Positions 56,501-64,000 of a DNA stretch of 64,000 bases are shown piece by piece; the stretch's first letter is position 1; each line of letters opens with the position of its first letter. This DNA is from Microseira wollei NIES-4236 (GTDB lineage Bacteria; Cyanobacteriota; Cyanobacteriia; Cyanobacteriales; Aerosakkonemataceae). The DNA is taken from NCBI RefSeq assembly GCF_020521235.1, contig NZ_BLAY01000006.1, positions 28,147 through 92,146 of the forward strand, given 5' to 3'. A program made the translations under genes and the position numbers. The notes beneath the pieces were generated by a model, which was given only the letters and a program-made list of their open reading frames with translations, was not told where the DNA came from and ran no database searches.

Positions 56501-59274
56501 TCCTGTTCGGCTTTCTTTTCCGCCTCTGCTATGTGTTTGGAAGCTTCTTGCTCTCCTTTCTGTTTCTCCTGGTCAATTTTTTTCTTTTGGTCTTGTGTTG
56601 CCTTTCCTGCTTTATCTTGATAATCCTTTTCAGCCTTGGTGAGTTCTGTTTGCCACTCCTGTTTCGAGGCTTGCACCTCAGACTTCGCCAACTGCTGTTC
56701 TTTCAGTTGTTTTTGCTTAGTTTCTTGATTCAGCTTGGCAATTTCCTTATCCGAATCTGTCTTAGCTTTGGCTGTGTCTTTATCAAACTTCTGCTTGCCA
56801 ACAGTATATTTTTGCTGTTCTGCACCGATACGTTCTTTCAGTGCAGGAGCAAGGGATTGATTAAGTTGACCCGCCACCTCACCAGGAACCACGGGTACTT
56901 TGCCTTTGTTGCCCCCAGGAGCCTTTGCCGCTGAGAGTGCTTTACTCGCCTGAAGTGTTTCCTTGCTGTCTTCGGGGAAGATATTATTCTCACCAAAGTC
57001 TTGGTTAATTTCTTTCGCAGCTTCTGCCTTTTTCTTGCTTACTTGCTCCTTGGATTGACGTTGTTCTAAATCCATTTGTGCAGGGTCAGCGTCACCCGTC
57101 ATATCAACCGTGGGAGCCTTCCCTAGCTTAGTGCTAACTTGACTGCTGTCGAGTCGCACACTTGCCAGTTCATTTTGAGCGCTGCGAGCCAACTGAGGGT
57201 CGGATTGACCTGCTTGCTCGCTTTTTGCGCCGCCATTCCCAGCCGCAGGAGGTTTTCCAACATTCCCACCAGCTAGCTGCGTAGCTTTGATGGGTCGAGG
57301 CGGAGGTGCTTCTTTGACCTGGATTTTAGACCCCTTTGCGGCTTGACCGGATTTCTGTTTTGCTCCCGTAGCAGGCGTTTCCTTATTTCCAGCAGCTGCT
57401 GTTCCTTTGCCTTTAGCTTCTTTAGACCCGGATTTCTGAGCGGGCAACCCTGTCGGTGCGGGAATTTTAGGTAAACTTTGTTGGAGTTGTTGTTTTTGTG
57501 CCTCCAACGCCCCAGCCGAAGCTGCTTGCGCTTGCCCGTATGCCGCAGGCGCACTGGTTGGCGGTGTATTTTTTAGCTGTTCTAGAATCTGACCAGGGTC
57601 GGCTTTAGCTTGAATTTGGGCGCCTACCCCCGTCGCTAACTTATTTTGAATTTCGGGAGTCTTACTGGAGAGTTTCTTCGCCTGAAGTGGTTGTTTCTCC
57701 TCTTCTTCTGGCTTGGGTTTTCGCCGCACCGCCGCACCCTGCTGAATTGTATGCGTCAATTCATGCGCCGTCAATTCATTCTTCCCCGGAGACTTGCCCG
57801 CACCAAAGTAAATATCGCTACCATGAGCAAATGCCTGCGCCCCCAAATCCTTGTTCATTTGGACAGCAGTGGAGTCGGTATGCACCCGCACTGAGCTAAA
57901 ATCAGCACCAAAGCGCGGCTCCATGAAACTACGTACATCATCGGGTAAAGCACTACCTCCACCCTTAGAACCCGCGAGCCGGTTTTCTACGCTGGGAGAA
58001 GCCTGAGAACTCCCATCAGATGCTCGTTGCAACCCTGACTTCATCTGGACTTCTTCTTCGTCCCCTGACGAGCGTTGTACCAGTGGAGTAATGGAATTTA
58101 CCAGAGGCTGCATCTGGACTGCTTCTGTTTCTTCCTCGGTTTGACGTTGAATTGGTTGCTTTATGGCTGAGTCTGGCATGGTCATGACTTTCGCCGCCAT
58201 GCTGTCAGCTTCTTGTTCGTATTTATCTCCCGGTGCGCCAACGGTTAGTTTGGTTTGAATTGATTCGTTGTTTTGCTCTTCTTTTTCTTCTTGTTCGCAT
58301 TCACTACACTTAGCCTGAATTGCCCCCTCTGACTGCATTTGGAGAGATTCATTTGATTCTTCCCCTTCCTTCTCATCAGAGGTTTCTTGACGCTGAATTC
58401 CTCCTGGGTAAGTGCTGGAAGCTCCCCCTCTAGATGGCGCTTCTATAGAAATATTTCGCCAATTAAAGCTTGCACGGGCGATTTTTGGCTGTTGTGCTTG
58501 CCCGTCGGTCGATATCGTTGAATTGCCAGATTCCTCTGCGCTTTTTTCTTCTGTTGAGCCTGAAACCTGACGCCCGATGGCTGGCGCTTCTGGTTTCAAA
58601 TCGATGTCTTTTTTTTCTTCCTCCGAGGCGCGTTGAATTGCACCGGCGAAAGCCTCACCACCACTACGAGAAGGCGCTTCTATAGAAATATTGCGCCAAT
58701 TGAAGCCTGCACGAGCGATTTTTGGTTTTTGTGCTTCCGCGTCGGTGGATATTGTGGAATTGCCAGATTCCTCTGCGCTTTTTTCTTCTTTTGGATCTGT
58801 TTCCTGTTGGCGTTGAATCGGTTGAGGGGAAGCGTCACCACCAGTACGAGAAGGCGCTTCTACAGAAATATTGCGCCAGTCAAACCTAGCACGAGCGATT
58901 TTGGGCTGTTGAGCTTGCTCGTCGGTTGATATCGTTGAATTGCTTAATTCAAGAGCGCTTTTTTGTGCTGAATCTGCTGCAACCTGATGCCCAATTGCTG
59001 GCGCTGGTTGTTCCTGTTGGCGTTGAATGCCACCAGGCAAAGACATCCCATCGCTACGAGAAGGCGCTTCTATAGCAATATTTTGCCAATTCAAGCTACG
59101 ACGAATAGTTTTTGGTTGAATCCCTTCTAATTCCTTCGATATGTTTGAATTGCTGCCAAAAGATTCATATCGCTCATCAGTAAAAGGCCGTTGTTGAAAC
59201 AGGGGCGAACTTTGTTGAGTAGTCTGGGATGGCGTCGCTGAGTTTTTATTTTGGGCTGGTACTCTTTCACTCAT
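53581..59274 (-). CDS. eCIS cargo: DUF4157 core protein with C-terminal RelA/SpoT-like toxin domain
   Basis: 1897 residues. Four N-terminal repeats (about 55-75, 125-145, 183-205, 262-283) share PKIARAxFxWRNISIEAPSR. An eCIS core DUF4157 domain at about 440-515 carries HELTH (504-508) in LTAHELTHTIQQGA. After low-complexity and coiled-coil regions (600-945) come amphipathic helices (945-1110) and a hydrophobic, glycine-rich block (1315-1410). The last ~160 residues resemble RelA/SpoT synthetase: KGRERSLDK (1741-1749), VDIAGSKIVF with Asp1765, RFIKPQGSGYRD (1804-1815) with Tyr1813, EFRLHL with Glu1829, EHDLYD (1844-1849). Prediction: an injected (p)ppGpp/(p)ppApp- or tRNA-modifying toxin. The small gene 18 bp downstream may give immunity. 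Confidence 0.85.
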   Translation of the reverse strand: MSERVPAQNKNSATPSQTTQQSSPLFQQRPFTDERYESFGSNSNISKELEGIQPKTIRRSLNWQNIAIEAPSRSDGMSLPGGIQRQQEQPAPAIGHQVAADSAQKSALELSNSTISTDEQAQQPKIARARFDWRNISVEAPSRTGGDASPQPIQRQQETDPKEEKSAEESGNSTISTDAEAQKPKIARAGFNWRNISIEAPSRSGGEAFAGAIQRASEEEKKDIDLKPEAPAIGRQVSGSTEEKSAEESGNSTISTDGQAQQPKIARASFNWRNISIEAPSRGGASSTYPGGIQRQETSDEKEGEESNESLQMQSEGAIQAKCSECEQEEKEEQNNESIQTKLTVGAPGDKYEQEADSMAAKVMTMPDSAIKQPIQRQTEEETEAVQMQPLVNSITPLVQRSSGDEEEVQMKSGLQRASDGSSQASPSVENRLAGSKGGGSALPDDVRSFMEPRFGADFSSVRVHTDSTAVQMNKDLGAQAFAHGSDIYFGAGKSPGKNELTAHELTHTIQQGAAVRRKPKPEEEEKQPLQAKKLSSKTPEIQNKLATGVGAQIQAKADPGQILEQLKNTPPTSAPAAYGQAQAASAGALEAQKQQLQQSLPKIPAPTGLPAQKSGSKEAKGKGTAAAGNKETPATGAKQKSGQAAKGSKIQVKEAPPPRPIKATQLAGGNVGKPPAAGNGGAKSEQAGQSDPQLARSAQNELASVRLDSSQVSTKLGKAPTVDMTGDADPAQMDLEQRQSKEQVSKKKAEAAKEINQDFGENNIFPEDSKETLQASKALSAAKAPGGNKGKVPVVPGEVAGQLNQSLAPALKERIGAEQQKYTVGKQKFDKDTAKAKTDSDKEIAKLNQETKQKQLKEQQLAKSEVQASKQEWQTELTKAEKDYQDKAGKATQDQKKKIDQEKQKGEQEASKHIAEAEKKAEQEKQKAEKEADQKKGESEKESGGFLGWVKSAATAVIDGLKKAVNFIYDNLRKAVKFIFEQAIKLATAVIDLARKAIVGLIQGLGTILKGLVNVVFAAFPEIAKKINSKIDKAIKAAVKAVNAAADLLKKGVKAALDFLAKALDTLLAGIQALYNAAFDAIGKVIEALRKLLEGLGNLVAAAKQMPGHFMGQLSEEVLGMNLTEPLPFERSKEDCAKCDAPATAKGGEATAKGGDDKAALLNKTQFAEDDFALDSVAPFDVDPEFIASLNLQQGGDVEFGESNDPANSMEAIKAELAGGETEGNAPAGAAAGGEKAVGGCCDDEQTAEAKLQEMMAQKPEGAEGTQKQGKPAQQGDIPANMKTIGPLSVGQRAKYMSHQMIQGVKQWFSANWPKLLAGAIAALAAFVGLNILTGGAIMAALPALMQVVAVVMGGVALANIAGHIGNYLSQGWAGNIGGAAKSLARGLAAGAVELVFALLFNAGAVIKAIKGGLKGTAKAATGAAKNTVKATVKSVKELGQIGAKGAKTALKNGKIMLSGVKGGFAKGAKSLDDLASRLVGKLRFNKFKIRRQGFRIQLLGHINPWVLLADGSVEFVESTKLPKGSRRPKVGEVVKVNEQDAIVVGIRNVASKDVEGLQEVLPRLQQVVEGKAGSQKFLYLHELLGSKGLRNLATKTDDEILAAFKTAEVAAQNPRLRRLLIERPALFEKLAKNPEAVNTLQQALDDVSKEGAENLASVGTRTPKDTPLTPNQRQISEEIQTTLPREKPTQPGYDPQLSRDEYLDELYRQAKEADQELRPLTERLAEITGGKPGFRKGLKGRERSLDKVLEYEKEGANASRLVDIAGSKIVFNSLDDLYAALDQIRREIESLPTIDIAQIKDRFIKPQGSGYRDILMNLKMTNKHIAEFRLHLQQFDEVAAIEHDLYDVIRTMETLAEQASRALTTQETAIEAAIKRQTQQMYDDALKRALGENPR

Positions 59275-59334
59275 TGCCTAATTCCTCCAGGCACTGCCAG
59301 TAATTGCAGATTGCAGATTGCAGATTTGAGCGAG

Positions 59335-59437
59335 ACTACGCAAAGAAACCGGGTTTCTATGAAAAATCGTCGCTTTGAAACCAGATATCTACGCAGAAAC
59401 CCGATTTCTAGGTCGCCCAAGCGTAAGTCCTGTTGCA
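59335..59437. repeat. Dispersed AAACCGGGTTTC element
   Basis: AAGAAACCGGGTTTCTATG near 59342 and GAAACCCGATTTCTAGG near 59398 with AAGCGTAAGTCCTG at the end (about 59420-59433). Lies between PAAR stop and toxin start. Same family as 47298 and 59987. Confidence 0.6.
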
Positions 59438-59458
59438 ATTTTAGTACTAAAATTAACC

Positions 59459-59956
59459 TTAACCGCCAATCATTACACTAAAACAGCCAGCTGTAATTTT
59501 ATTTGGTGGTCCAAGTGCTTCCACAATTGTATCTCCTACGCGACAAGCGGGAAGCCCGTTAATCAAAACTGTAGCACTACCATCAATTACAACGCCGGGG
59601 CCATGTGGGGGAACGGGCAAAGGTGTAGCGCAATTATGGATATCTGCCCCACCCGCACTGCTAGTAATTGTACTGCTCATGCTTGCAGCAGCCGTTGCTT
59701 TAGTTGTTTCTTCCGCCGTTTTAGCTGCTGGCAATCCAGGGGTTCCTGCGGCTGCTAGGGTGGCTGCTTCGGCTGCTTTAATCGCTGTGTCGCTAATTCG
59801 TTTCGCCGATTGTATTGCAGCTGCTGACGCTAAAGGAATTCCCCGCCAAGCTGGTAAATTGCCTATCAATACATTAGGGCTACCAGGCCCTCCGGTTAAT
59901 ACAGGTGGGAGAGGATGGGCTACGGGATCGGTAATTCTAGCTGCTGGTTTTCCCAT
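59459..59956 (-). CDS. PAAR-domain spike tip
   Basis: 165 residues. The PAAR fold is split: start MGKPAARITDPVAHP with PNVLIGNLPAWRGIP, and end IHNCATPLPVPPHGPGVV, VLINGLPACRVGDT, ALGPPNKITAGCFSVMIGG. Between them, about residues 42-95 are an Ala/Thr-rich helical insertion (KAAEAATLAAAGTPGLPAAK). The PAAR cone caps the VgrG-like spike and bears metal-binding His/Cys. Encoded between spike and toxin genes, so it may also tether cargo. Confidence 0.92.
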   Translation of the reverse strand: MGKPAARITDPVAHPLPPVLTGGPGSPNVLIGNLPAWRGIPLASAAAIQSAKRISDTAIKAAEAATLAAAGTPGLPAAKTAEETTKATAAASMSSTITSSAGGADIHNCATPLPVPPHGPGVVIDGSATVLINGLPACRVGDTIVEALGPPNKITAGCFSVMIGG

Positions 59957-59986
59957 ACAAAACTTCCTTAACTTTTAGTCACATTC

Positions 59987-60056
59987 CAGAAACCCGGTTT
60001 CTTCGTATATATCTAATTGCTAAACCGAAGATTTTTGGAGAAACCGGGTTTCTTTG
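59987..60056. repeat. Dispersed AGAAACCCGGTTTCT element
   Basis: CCAGAAACCCGGTTTCTTCG and GAGAAACCGGGTTTCTTTGG are inverted, 20 bp of middle with ATTTTTGG. It separates the spike and PAAR genes. Confidence 0.6.
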
Positions 60057-60078
60057 GCTCGCCAAAATTCCTTAACTT

Positions 60079-61806
60079 TTAGTTCAGTTTAATCATGCTA
60101 CCTTTGATGGTAATGATGCCATTGGCATTGATATCAATATTGCCCTTTGCTTCTATTTTCAAATTGCCCTTAGAACTCAAAGTGATAGTGGCATTGCTGT
60201 CATCCAAACGTAATTTATGACCGCCCTTAGTTTCAATTTCTACAAACTTTTGACTGTCATTAATGCGTAATTTATGACCCTCTGCTGTCTCAATATAAGC
60301 GCCTTTCTTACTACTACCTTTATCCTCCTCCACAAACTGAATTTTATGCCCGACGCGGGTTTTAAATGTCCGCAGGCGCACCTTGCCATCAGCAACGTCA
60401 TCTTTTACCGGATTGGGCGTTGCATCTTTGCCGTTCCAAACTCCACCAATGACGTAAGGACGATGAATATCCCCGTGTTCAAATGCTACCAGCACTTCGT
60501 CATTGATTTCTGGCAAACAATCAAATCCTCGCTGATTTCCAGCGCCGATGGCTACTACTCTAGCCCAATTGCTGGCGTGTTCTTCTGTTAGGGTAGGAAA
60601 CTTAACTTTAACTCGACCCCAACCTTCTGGGTCTTGATTATCGGTAACAATTCCTACCATTAAAGTTTGCCCTGGTTGCAAGTGATTTGCTGGGGAAAGT
60701 GCGGTTAAAAGGTCGCCTCCCCGCAATCCCCGCACGCTGAATTCTGTAACGTATACTCGCTCGTGATAGGTATGACGAGTTTCGGTAACGTAGTATTCGC
60801 CGCTGTGCTGTCCCATGTCTTCTAATTTGACGATGCGTCCCGGTCTAATTTCGGTATTTCCTTCAGCTTTGGCATCGGCGTAGATAAATTGTCCCCCTAA
60901 TTCGTCGCACAAAGCTTGTGCCATTGTATCGACTTCTTTGGGATTGAAGATGGGTTTATCTACCACAATCATTTTAGGTTTTGGCGGCTGACCTTTAAAT
61001 TTACTGCTGGTATCGCTACCTTTGCCGTTATTAGTTTTAGTAATAACTTTTTCTTGGTTTTTGGTCGAGACAACGGCTTTTTTTTCCTTGTAATCCCAAG
61101 CGCGCACTTCCACTTCTTTAACTTGTTCTGAACTGGTAACTCGCACGCGGAAGCTGTGGAGGTCTTTCAACCATTTTAGAGTTATTTTTTTGTTGTCTGC
61201 TTTAGGTTTGCGGAAGTTGAGCTTTCCATCTTGAATAAACAGTTCAAAACCAATCCTATCTGCTCTTTGCCGCAGGAATTCCATGTTGGTCTGATTTTCT
61301 TGAAAAACGTAGTCGTGGGCGACTCCACTTGCATCGATTTTGCCAATTTCTATCCCGACTTCCTGCACAACTTTTTTGACAATATCGCTATCGGTCATGT
61401 TTTGAAAAGAACGGTTATAACGTCCGCGATGCAAGCGATGACCGGCATCATATCCCCGCAGGATTACTGGAGCTTGGGACCTCTCGCTAAAGAATGTTTC
61501 AATGCCTGTTATTTCGCCTTCTATAACGTTATTTTTGTTGCTTTGATTATAATCTTGAGCTTCGGTTGTGCTGGAAGTAAAACCAATTTTGACGGATTTA
61601 CCAATTTGCAATAAGTCTTGGTACCGCCACTTTTCATCTTGACTTCTACCAGGAAAGTAATCGTTTTGAATCACCAAGGTAAACATTGCTGGCATGTGCA
61701 AGCTTTCTTCTACCATTACTTGCACAATATCTTCCATCAAGTTGGGAGGCGCTGGTTTACCGTCTATTTCTAATGTCGGGAGGGCGCGGTAATGGACTGA
61801 AGTCAT
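60079..61806 (-). CDS. VgrG-like baseplate spike (eCIS)
   Basis: 575 residues. N-terminal phage late-control-D domain (about 1-340; NDYFPGRSQDEKWRYQDLLQ, GRYNRSFQNMTDSDIVKKVV), OB-fold gp5-like domain (about 380-470; GIVTDNQDPEGWGRVKVKFP, NEVLVAFEHGDIHRPYVIGG), and a beta-helical C-terminus with repeats (AKGNIDINANGIITIKGS). Forms the central spike of the contractile particle (Afp8/Pvc8 position). Next to PAAR and the tube/LysM gene, 27 bp after the latter. Confidence 0.94.
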   Translation of the reverse strand: MTSVHYRALPTLEIDGKPAPPNLMEDIVQVMVEESLHMPAMFTLVIQNDYFPGRSQDEKWRYQDLLQIGKSVKIGFTSSTTEAQDYNQSNKNNVIEGEITGIETFFSERSQAPVILRGYDAGHRLHRGRYNRSFQNMTDSDIVKKVVQEVGIEIGKIDASGVAHDYVFQENQTNMEFLRQRADRIGFELFIQDGKLNFRKPKADNKKITLKWLKDLHSFRVRVTSSEQVKEVEVRAWDYKEKKAVVSTKNQEKVITKTNNGKGSDTSSKFKGQPPKPKMIVVDKPIFNPKEVDTMAQALCDELGGQFIYADAKAEGNTEIRPGRIVKLEDMGQHSGEYYVTETRHTYHERVYVTEFSVRGLRGGDLLTALSPANHLQPGQTLMVGIVTDNQDPEGWGRVKVKFPTLTEEHASNWARVVAIGAGNQRGFDCLPEINDEVLVAFEHGDIHRPYVIGGVWNGKDATPNPVKDDVADGKVRLRTFKTRVGHKIQFVEEDKGSSKKGAYIETAEGHKLRINDSQKFVEIETKGGHKLRLDDSNATITLSSKGNLKIEAKGNIDINANGIITIKGSMIKLN

Positions 61807-61833
61807 ATCTACCTCTAAATCACCAATTTTTGT

Positions 61834-62430
61834 TTAAGTACTTCGACGTTGATTAGCCTTTTTGCTAGCAGCACTGCGGTTAGTCAAACTATCTTTTTGA
61901 CGGTTTGTTTGGTTAGACTTCGGAGCGCCTAAAGGGCCGTTTTCTTTAGGTTCATCAGCTTCTTTGAGCGTCAGACTGTCTATGATAGCGCGTACTGGCG
62001 TCCCATCTGGTAAAAACATGGTGAGTTTGTAATTGAGTTTTTCGATAAAACAACGCCGCAAGTAAACTTGTTTTCCCCACATGAATTGATAGATAGGTGG
62101 ACGTTCTTTTCCCGAAACAAATTCAACGGCTTTTCTGAAGCTATTAATGTATTTCTTTACGACATCATCTCCGTCTTCGTAGGTATCAAACAATATTTTG
62201 TTTATGGTAATTTTGTAAGCTTTTGTATGGGAAAAGCTGACTTTTGGCTGTCCTTTATCCTGGGTGCGCGCGCCTGGACTTTCCGATGTTTCAACAACTC
62301 CCTCAAACACCAATTCGGTGGGATTGAACATAAATTCGATGGGGGGGACGCCATCATCGGATATCAATACCGCTTTGACTAAATTGCCGGATTTATCTGA
62401 TAGTGGTGCTGAAGTTCTCATCGGTGGCAT
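61834..62430 (-). CDS. CIS tube/LysM-type baseplate protein (Afp7-like)
   Basis: 198 residues. Begins PPIEFMFNPTELVFEGVVET, the FNPTE signature of the CIS-tube/Afp7-type adaptor family, with SFSHTKAYKITINKILFDTY, YQFMWGKQVYLRRCFIEKLNYKLTMFLPDGTPVRA. The C-terminal LysM segment is reduced to a basic, Asn/Gln/Lys-rich tail. It should sit between inner tube and spike. Immediately upstream of the spike gene. Confidence 0.92.
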   Translation of the reverse strand: MPPMRTSAPLSDKSGNLVKAVLISDDGVPPIEFMFNPTELVFEGVVETSESPGARTQDKGQPKVSFSHTKAYKITINKILFDTYEDGDDVVKKYINSFRKAVEFVSGKERPPIYQFMWGKQVYLRRCFIEKLNYKLTMFLPDGTPVRAIIDSLTLKEADEPKENGPLGAPKSNQTNRQKDSLTNRSAASKKANQRRST

Positions 62431-62457
62431 ATATTCTCCTGTATTGGGTGATTTATT

Positions 62458-64000
62458 TTACCAATTTACACGACCTGAGTAGTACCCTCCCTGACGTTCT
62501 CGATCTATTTCTAATCGCTGTCGAAGTTGGTGATAGACTTCCCTGGTGAGTTTCTGCAATTTATCGTCAGCTGGGGAAACTTCCCCTGGGTTATCTGCCG
62601 TTTTCTGTCCTGGGGTTGACTTTTTTGGCGCTGATTTAACTTTGGTAGAAGTTCCGTAAACGGATGTAATATTACTTAACCAAATTGGAGAACCTACGCT
62701 GCCTTTACCTTGACGTTCTAGATCGATTTCTAACCGCTGCCGCAATAAGGTGTAAACTTTTTGGGCAAGCATTTCTAATTGCTCATCTTCTATTTTAGAG
62801 TCTTTGCGAGCCGTATTTGCTGTGGGTTGTTGGGAAATTTCTTCCCTAGCATCTGGAGTGGAAGTATCGGAAATGTCAGCAGCGGACGATTTGGTGCTAA
62901 TGGGGGAGGAAAGTGAATAAGTCTCCGGTTCAAGTAAGGATAAAGGTGCAAATTCATCTTCTGGTTTTTCAGATGGAATGTTATCTGGTGTTGTTGTGGA
63001 ATTTTCACCTAATAATTCGGATCTGCTTGACCATGAATTCGGTATATCTTGAGACGGCGTGGATTCGTCTTCAGTCACCGCAGATGAAAAACTTTGTTTC
63101 CCGTTGGAATCAGAAAATGAGGGGGAGAGCAAATTGTTTGCGTTATTGAGAGGTTTGGATAAACCTAATGGTTTGATATCAGCTATATTTTCTGTATAAT
63201 TGTTGTTTGTTTCACCCAGTAATTCGGAGATATTTGACCAAGAATAGGGTATACTTATAGCAGTTGATTTTGGTTCGGTATCGGTAGAGCGGGAAATGTT
63301 TGGTAAGTTATCTCGCTCGGTAATAGATGATGTTGGTGTTTCTGGATAAGTGGAGGGGGATTTTTCTATAAAATCAGATACAAGTTCGGAAGGTATAAAA
63401 TCTGATTGTTGAGCTAAAGGTTTTGAAGTTACTAAAGGTTTGAGAATATTTAAACTGGGATTTTCCAAGGGAGGTTGGATAATATTTTGCCCTGGTTCCT
63501 GAATCTCTTCTGTAATAGAACTTGGAGAGTCTTGTTTTGACCCGATTGCTTTGGAGAATGCTGCTGCTTTCGCTGACGAAGAGGATGTCGCTGTTGCAGA
63601 TATCTCTGGTGTTTCTCCCATAGATGGGACATCAGCTGTTGGCGATTCTTTGGAATCAATTGCTGTGGGGGATGTTGCTGTTGCGGATATCTCTGGTGTT
63701 TCTCCCATAGATGCGAGATCGGCAGTTGGCGATGCTTTGGAATCAATTGCTGTGGGGGATGTTGCTGTTGCGGATATCTCTGGTGTTTCTCCCATAGATT
63801 CCAGATCGGCAGTTGGCGATTGTTTTGACCCGATTGTTGTGGCGGATGTTGGTGCGACCGCTGACGAAGAGGATGTTGCTGTTGCGGATATCTCTGGTGT
63901 TTCTCCCATAGATGCGAGATCGGCAGTTGGCGATGCTTTGGAATCAATTGCTGTGGGGGATGTTGCTGTTGCGGATATCTCTGGTGTTTCTCCCATAGAT
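62458..64000 (-). CDS. Repeat-rich eCIS-associated protein (5' partial)
   Basis: At least 512 residues, open to the right window edge, so the N-terminus is missing. The visible N-terminal part is tandem ~29-residue units (MGETPEISATATSPTAIDSK and ASPTADLAS), encoded by about 87-bp DNA repeats. The middle is Ser/Pro/Thr-rich with recurring ELLGE segments. The C-terminus has two copies of a helix, QKVYTLLRQRLEIDLERQG and REVYHQLRQRLEIDRERQG, ending SGRVNW. Likely a structural or sheath-linked accessory of the injection system; the paired LRQRLEID helix may bind baseplate. Length of repeat region will vary between strains. Confidence 0.75.
   Translation of the reverse strand, partial: SMGETPEISATATSPTAIDSKASPTADLASMGETPEISATATSSSSAVAPTSATTIGSKQSPTADLESMGETPEISATATSPTAIDSKASPTADLASMGETPEISATATSPTAIDSKESPTADVPSMGETPEISATATSSSSAKAAAFSKAIGSKQDSPSSITEEIQEPGQNIIQPPLENPSLNILKPLVTSKPLAQQSDFIPSELVSDFIEKSPSTYPETPTSSITERDNLPNISRSTDTEPKSTAISIPYSWSNISELLGETNNNYTENIADIKPLGLSKPLNNANNLLSPSFSDSNGKQSFSSAVTEDESTPSQDIPNSWSSRSELLGENSTTTPDNIPSEKPEDEFAPLSLLEPETYSLSSPISTKSSAADISDTSTPDAREEISQQPTANTARKDSKIEDEQLEMLAQKVYTLLRQRLEIDLERQGKGSVGSPIWLSNITSVYGTSTKVKSAPKKSTPGQKTADNPGEVSPADDKLQKLTREVYHQLRQRLEIDRERQGGYYSGRVNW

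Noticed and set aside
57273..57554. Minus-strand frame overlapping the DUF4157 protein in another phase
   Set aside because: Shadow of low-complexity coding sequence.
63450..63947. 165-codon HQRYPQQQHP-repeat frame overlapping the eCIS repeat protein
   Set aside because: Out-of-phase reading of the 87-bp repeats; the other frame continues with a sensible C-terminal domain.

Overview
The window comes from a cyanobacterium, most likely a filamentous one. The evidence is frequent GCGATCGC (HIP1) octamers, many heptanucleotide tandem repeats (GCTAATT/GCTAATG type), a DevBCA-type exporter, heme oxygenase for bilin synthesis, a CyanoP/PsbP lipoprotein, a truncated KdpD, serine/threonine kinases with cyanobacterial architecture, and a contractile injection system of the extracellular (eCIS) class. 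No rRNA, tRNA or CRISPR array was found.

Layout. 1-3353: DevB (5' truncated), DevC and DevA, an ABC exporter operon. 3368-4366: a membrane-anchored hypothetical protein. 4713-13904: the potassium locus. A minus-strand histidine kinase, NarL-type regulator and kinase-less KdpD face plus-strand kdpA, kdpB, a KdpF/KdpG-like subunit and kdpC. Every junction of the kdp operon is packed with heptamer repeats, and a reverse-strand four-helix-bundle gene sits between kdpA and kdpB. 13941-14500: a BrnA/BrnT toxin-antitoxin locus whose toxin carries a nonsense codon. 14640-17300: a Ser/Thr kinase followed by 1.3 kb of repeat and gene debris. 17380-24844: a CorC/HlyC-type CBS membrane protein, Mfd, two cyclic-nucleotide-binding-fold proteins (one fused to TerB and a nitrogenase-associated C-terminal domain) and a cupin. 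24883-34109: a tandem-repeat protein, heme oxygenase, GyrB carrying two different inteins, and MiaA. 34114-35919: a dead TPR/O-GlcNAc-transferase-like gene split by two MITE-like elements. 36013-39559: a kinase-TPR protein and GlcD. 39560-41080: a RAYT transposase surrounded by palindromes that look like its REP substrates, plus a frameshifted small membrane protein. 41199-49635: a PEP-CTERM-like secreted protein, a two-component system, a CPA2 antiporter with RCK domains, a hydrolase, a CYTH-like protein, CyanoP and Maf.

49956-64000 (minus strand) is the most interesting part: one end of an eCIS gene cluster. Reading 5'->3' on the minus strand, it has a repeat-rich protein entering from outside the window, a CIS tube/LysM-type protein, a VgrG-like spike, a PAAR tip, and a 1897-residue DUF4157 (eCIS core) protein. 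The C-terminal ~160 residues of that protein match the RelA/SpoT nucleotidyltransferase pattern, so it is a candidate injected alarmone-synthetase or tRNA-modifying toxin. It is followed 18 bp later by a small acidic gene (possible immunity), a YbjN-domain protein (possible secretion chaperone) and three unrecognised genes.

The intergenic DNA is unusually repeat-rich. At least five separate small-repeat families can be told apart, one of them nested in another.
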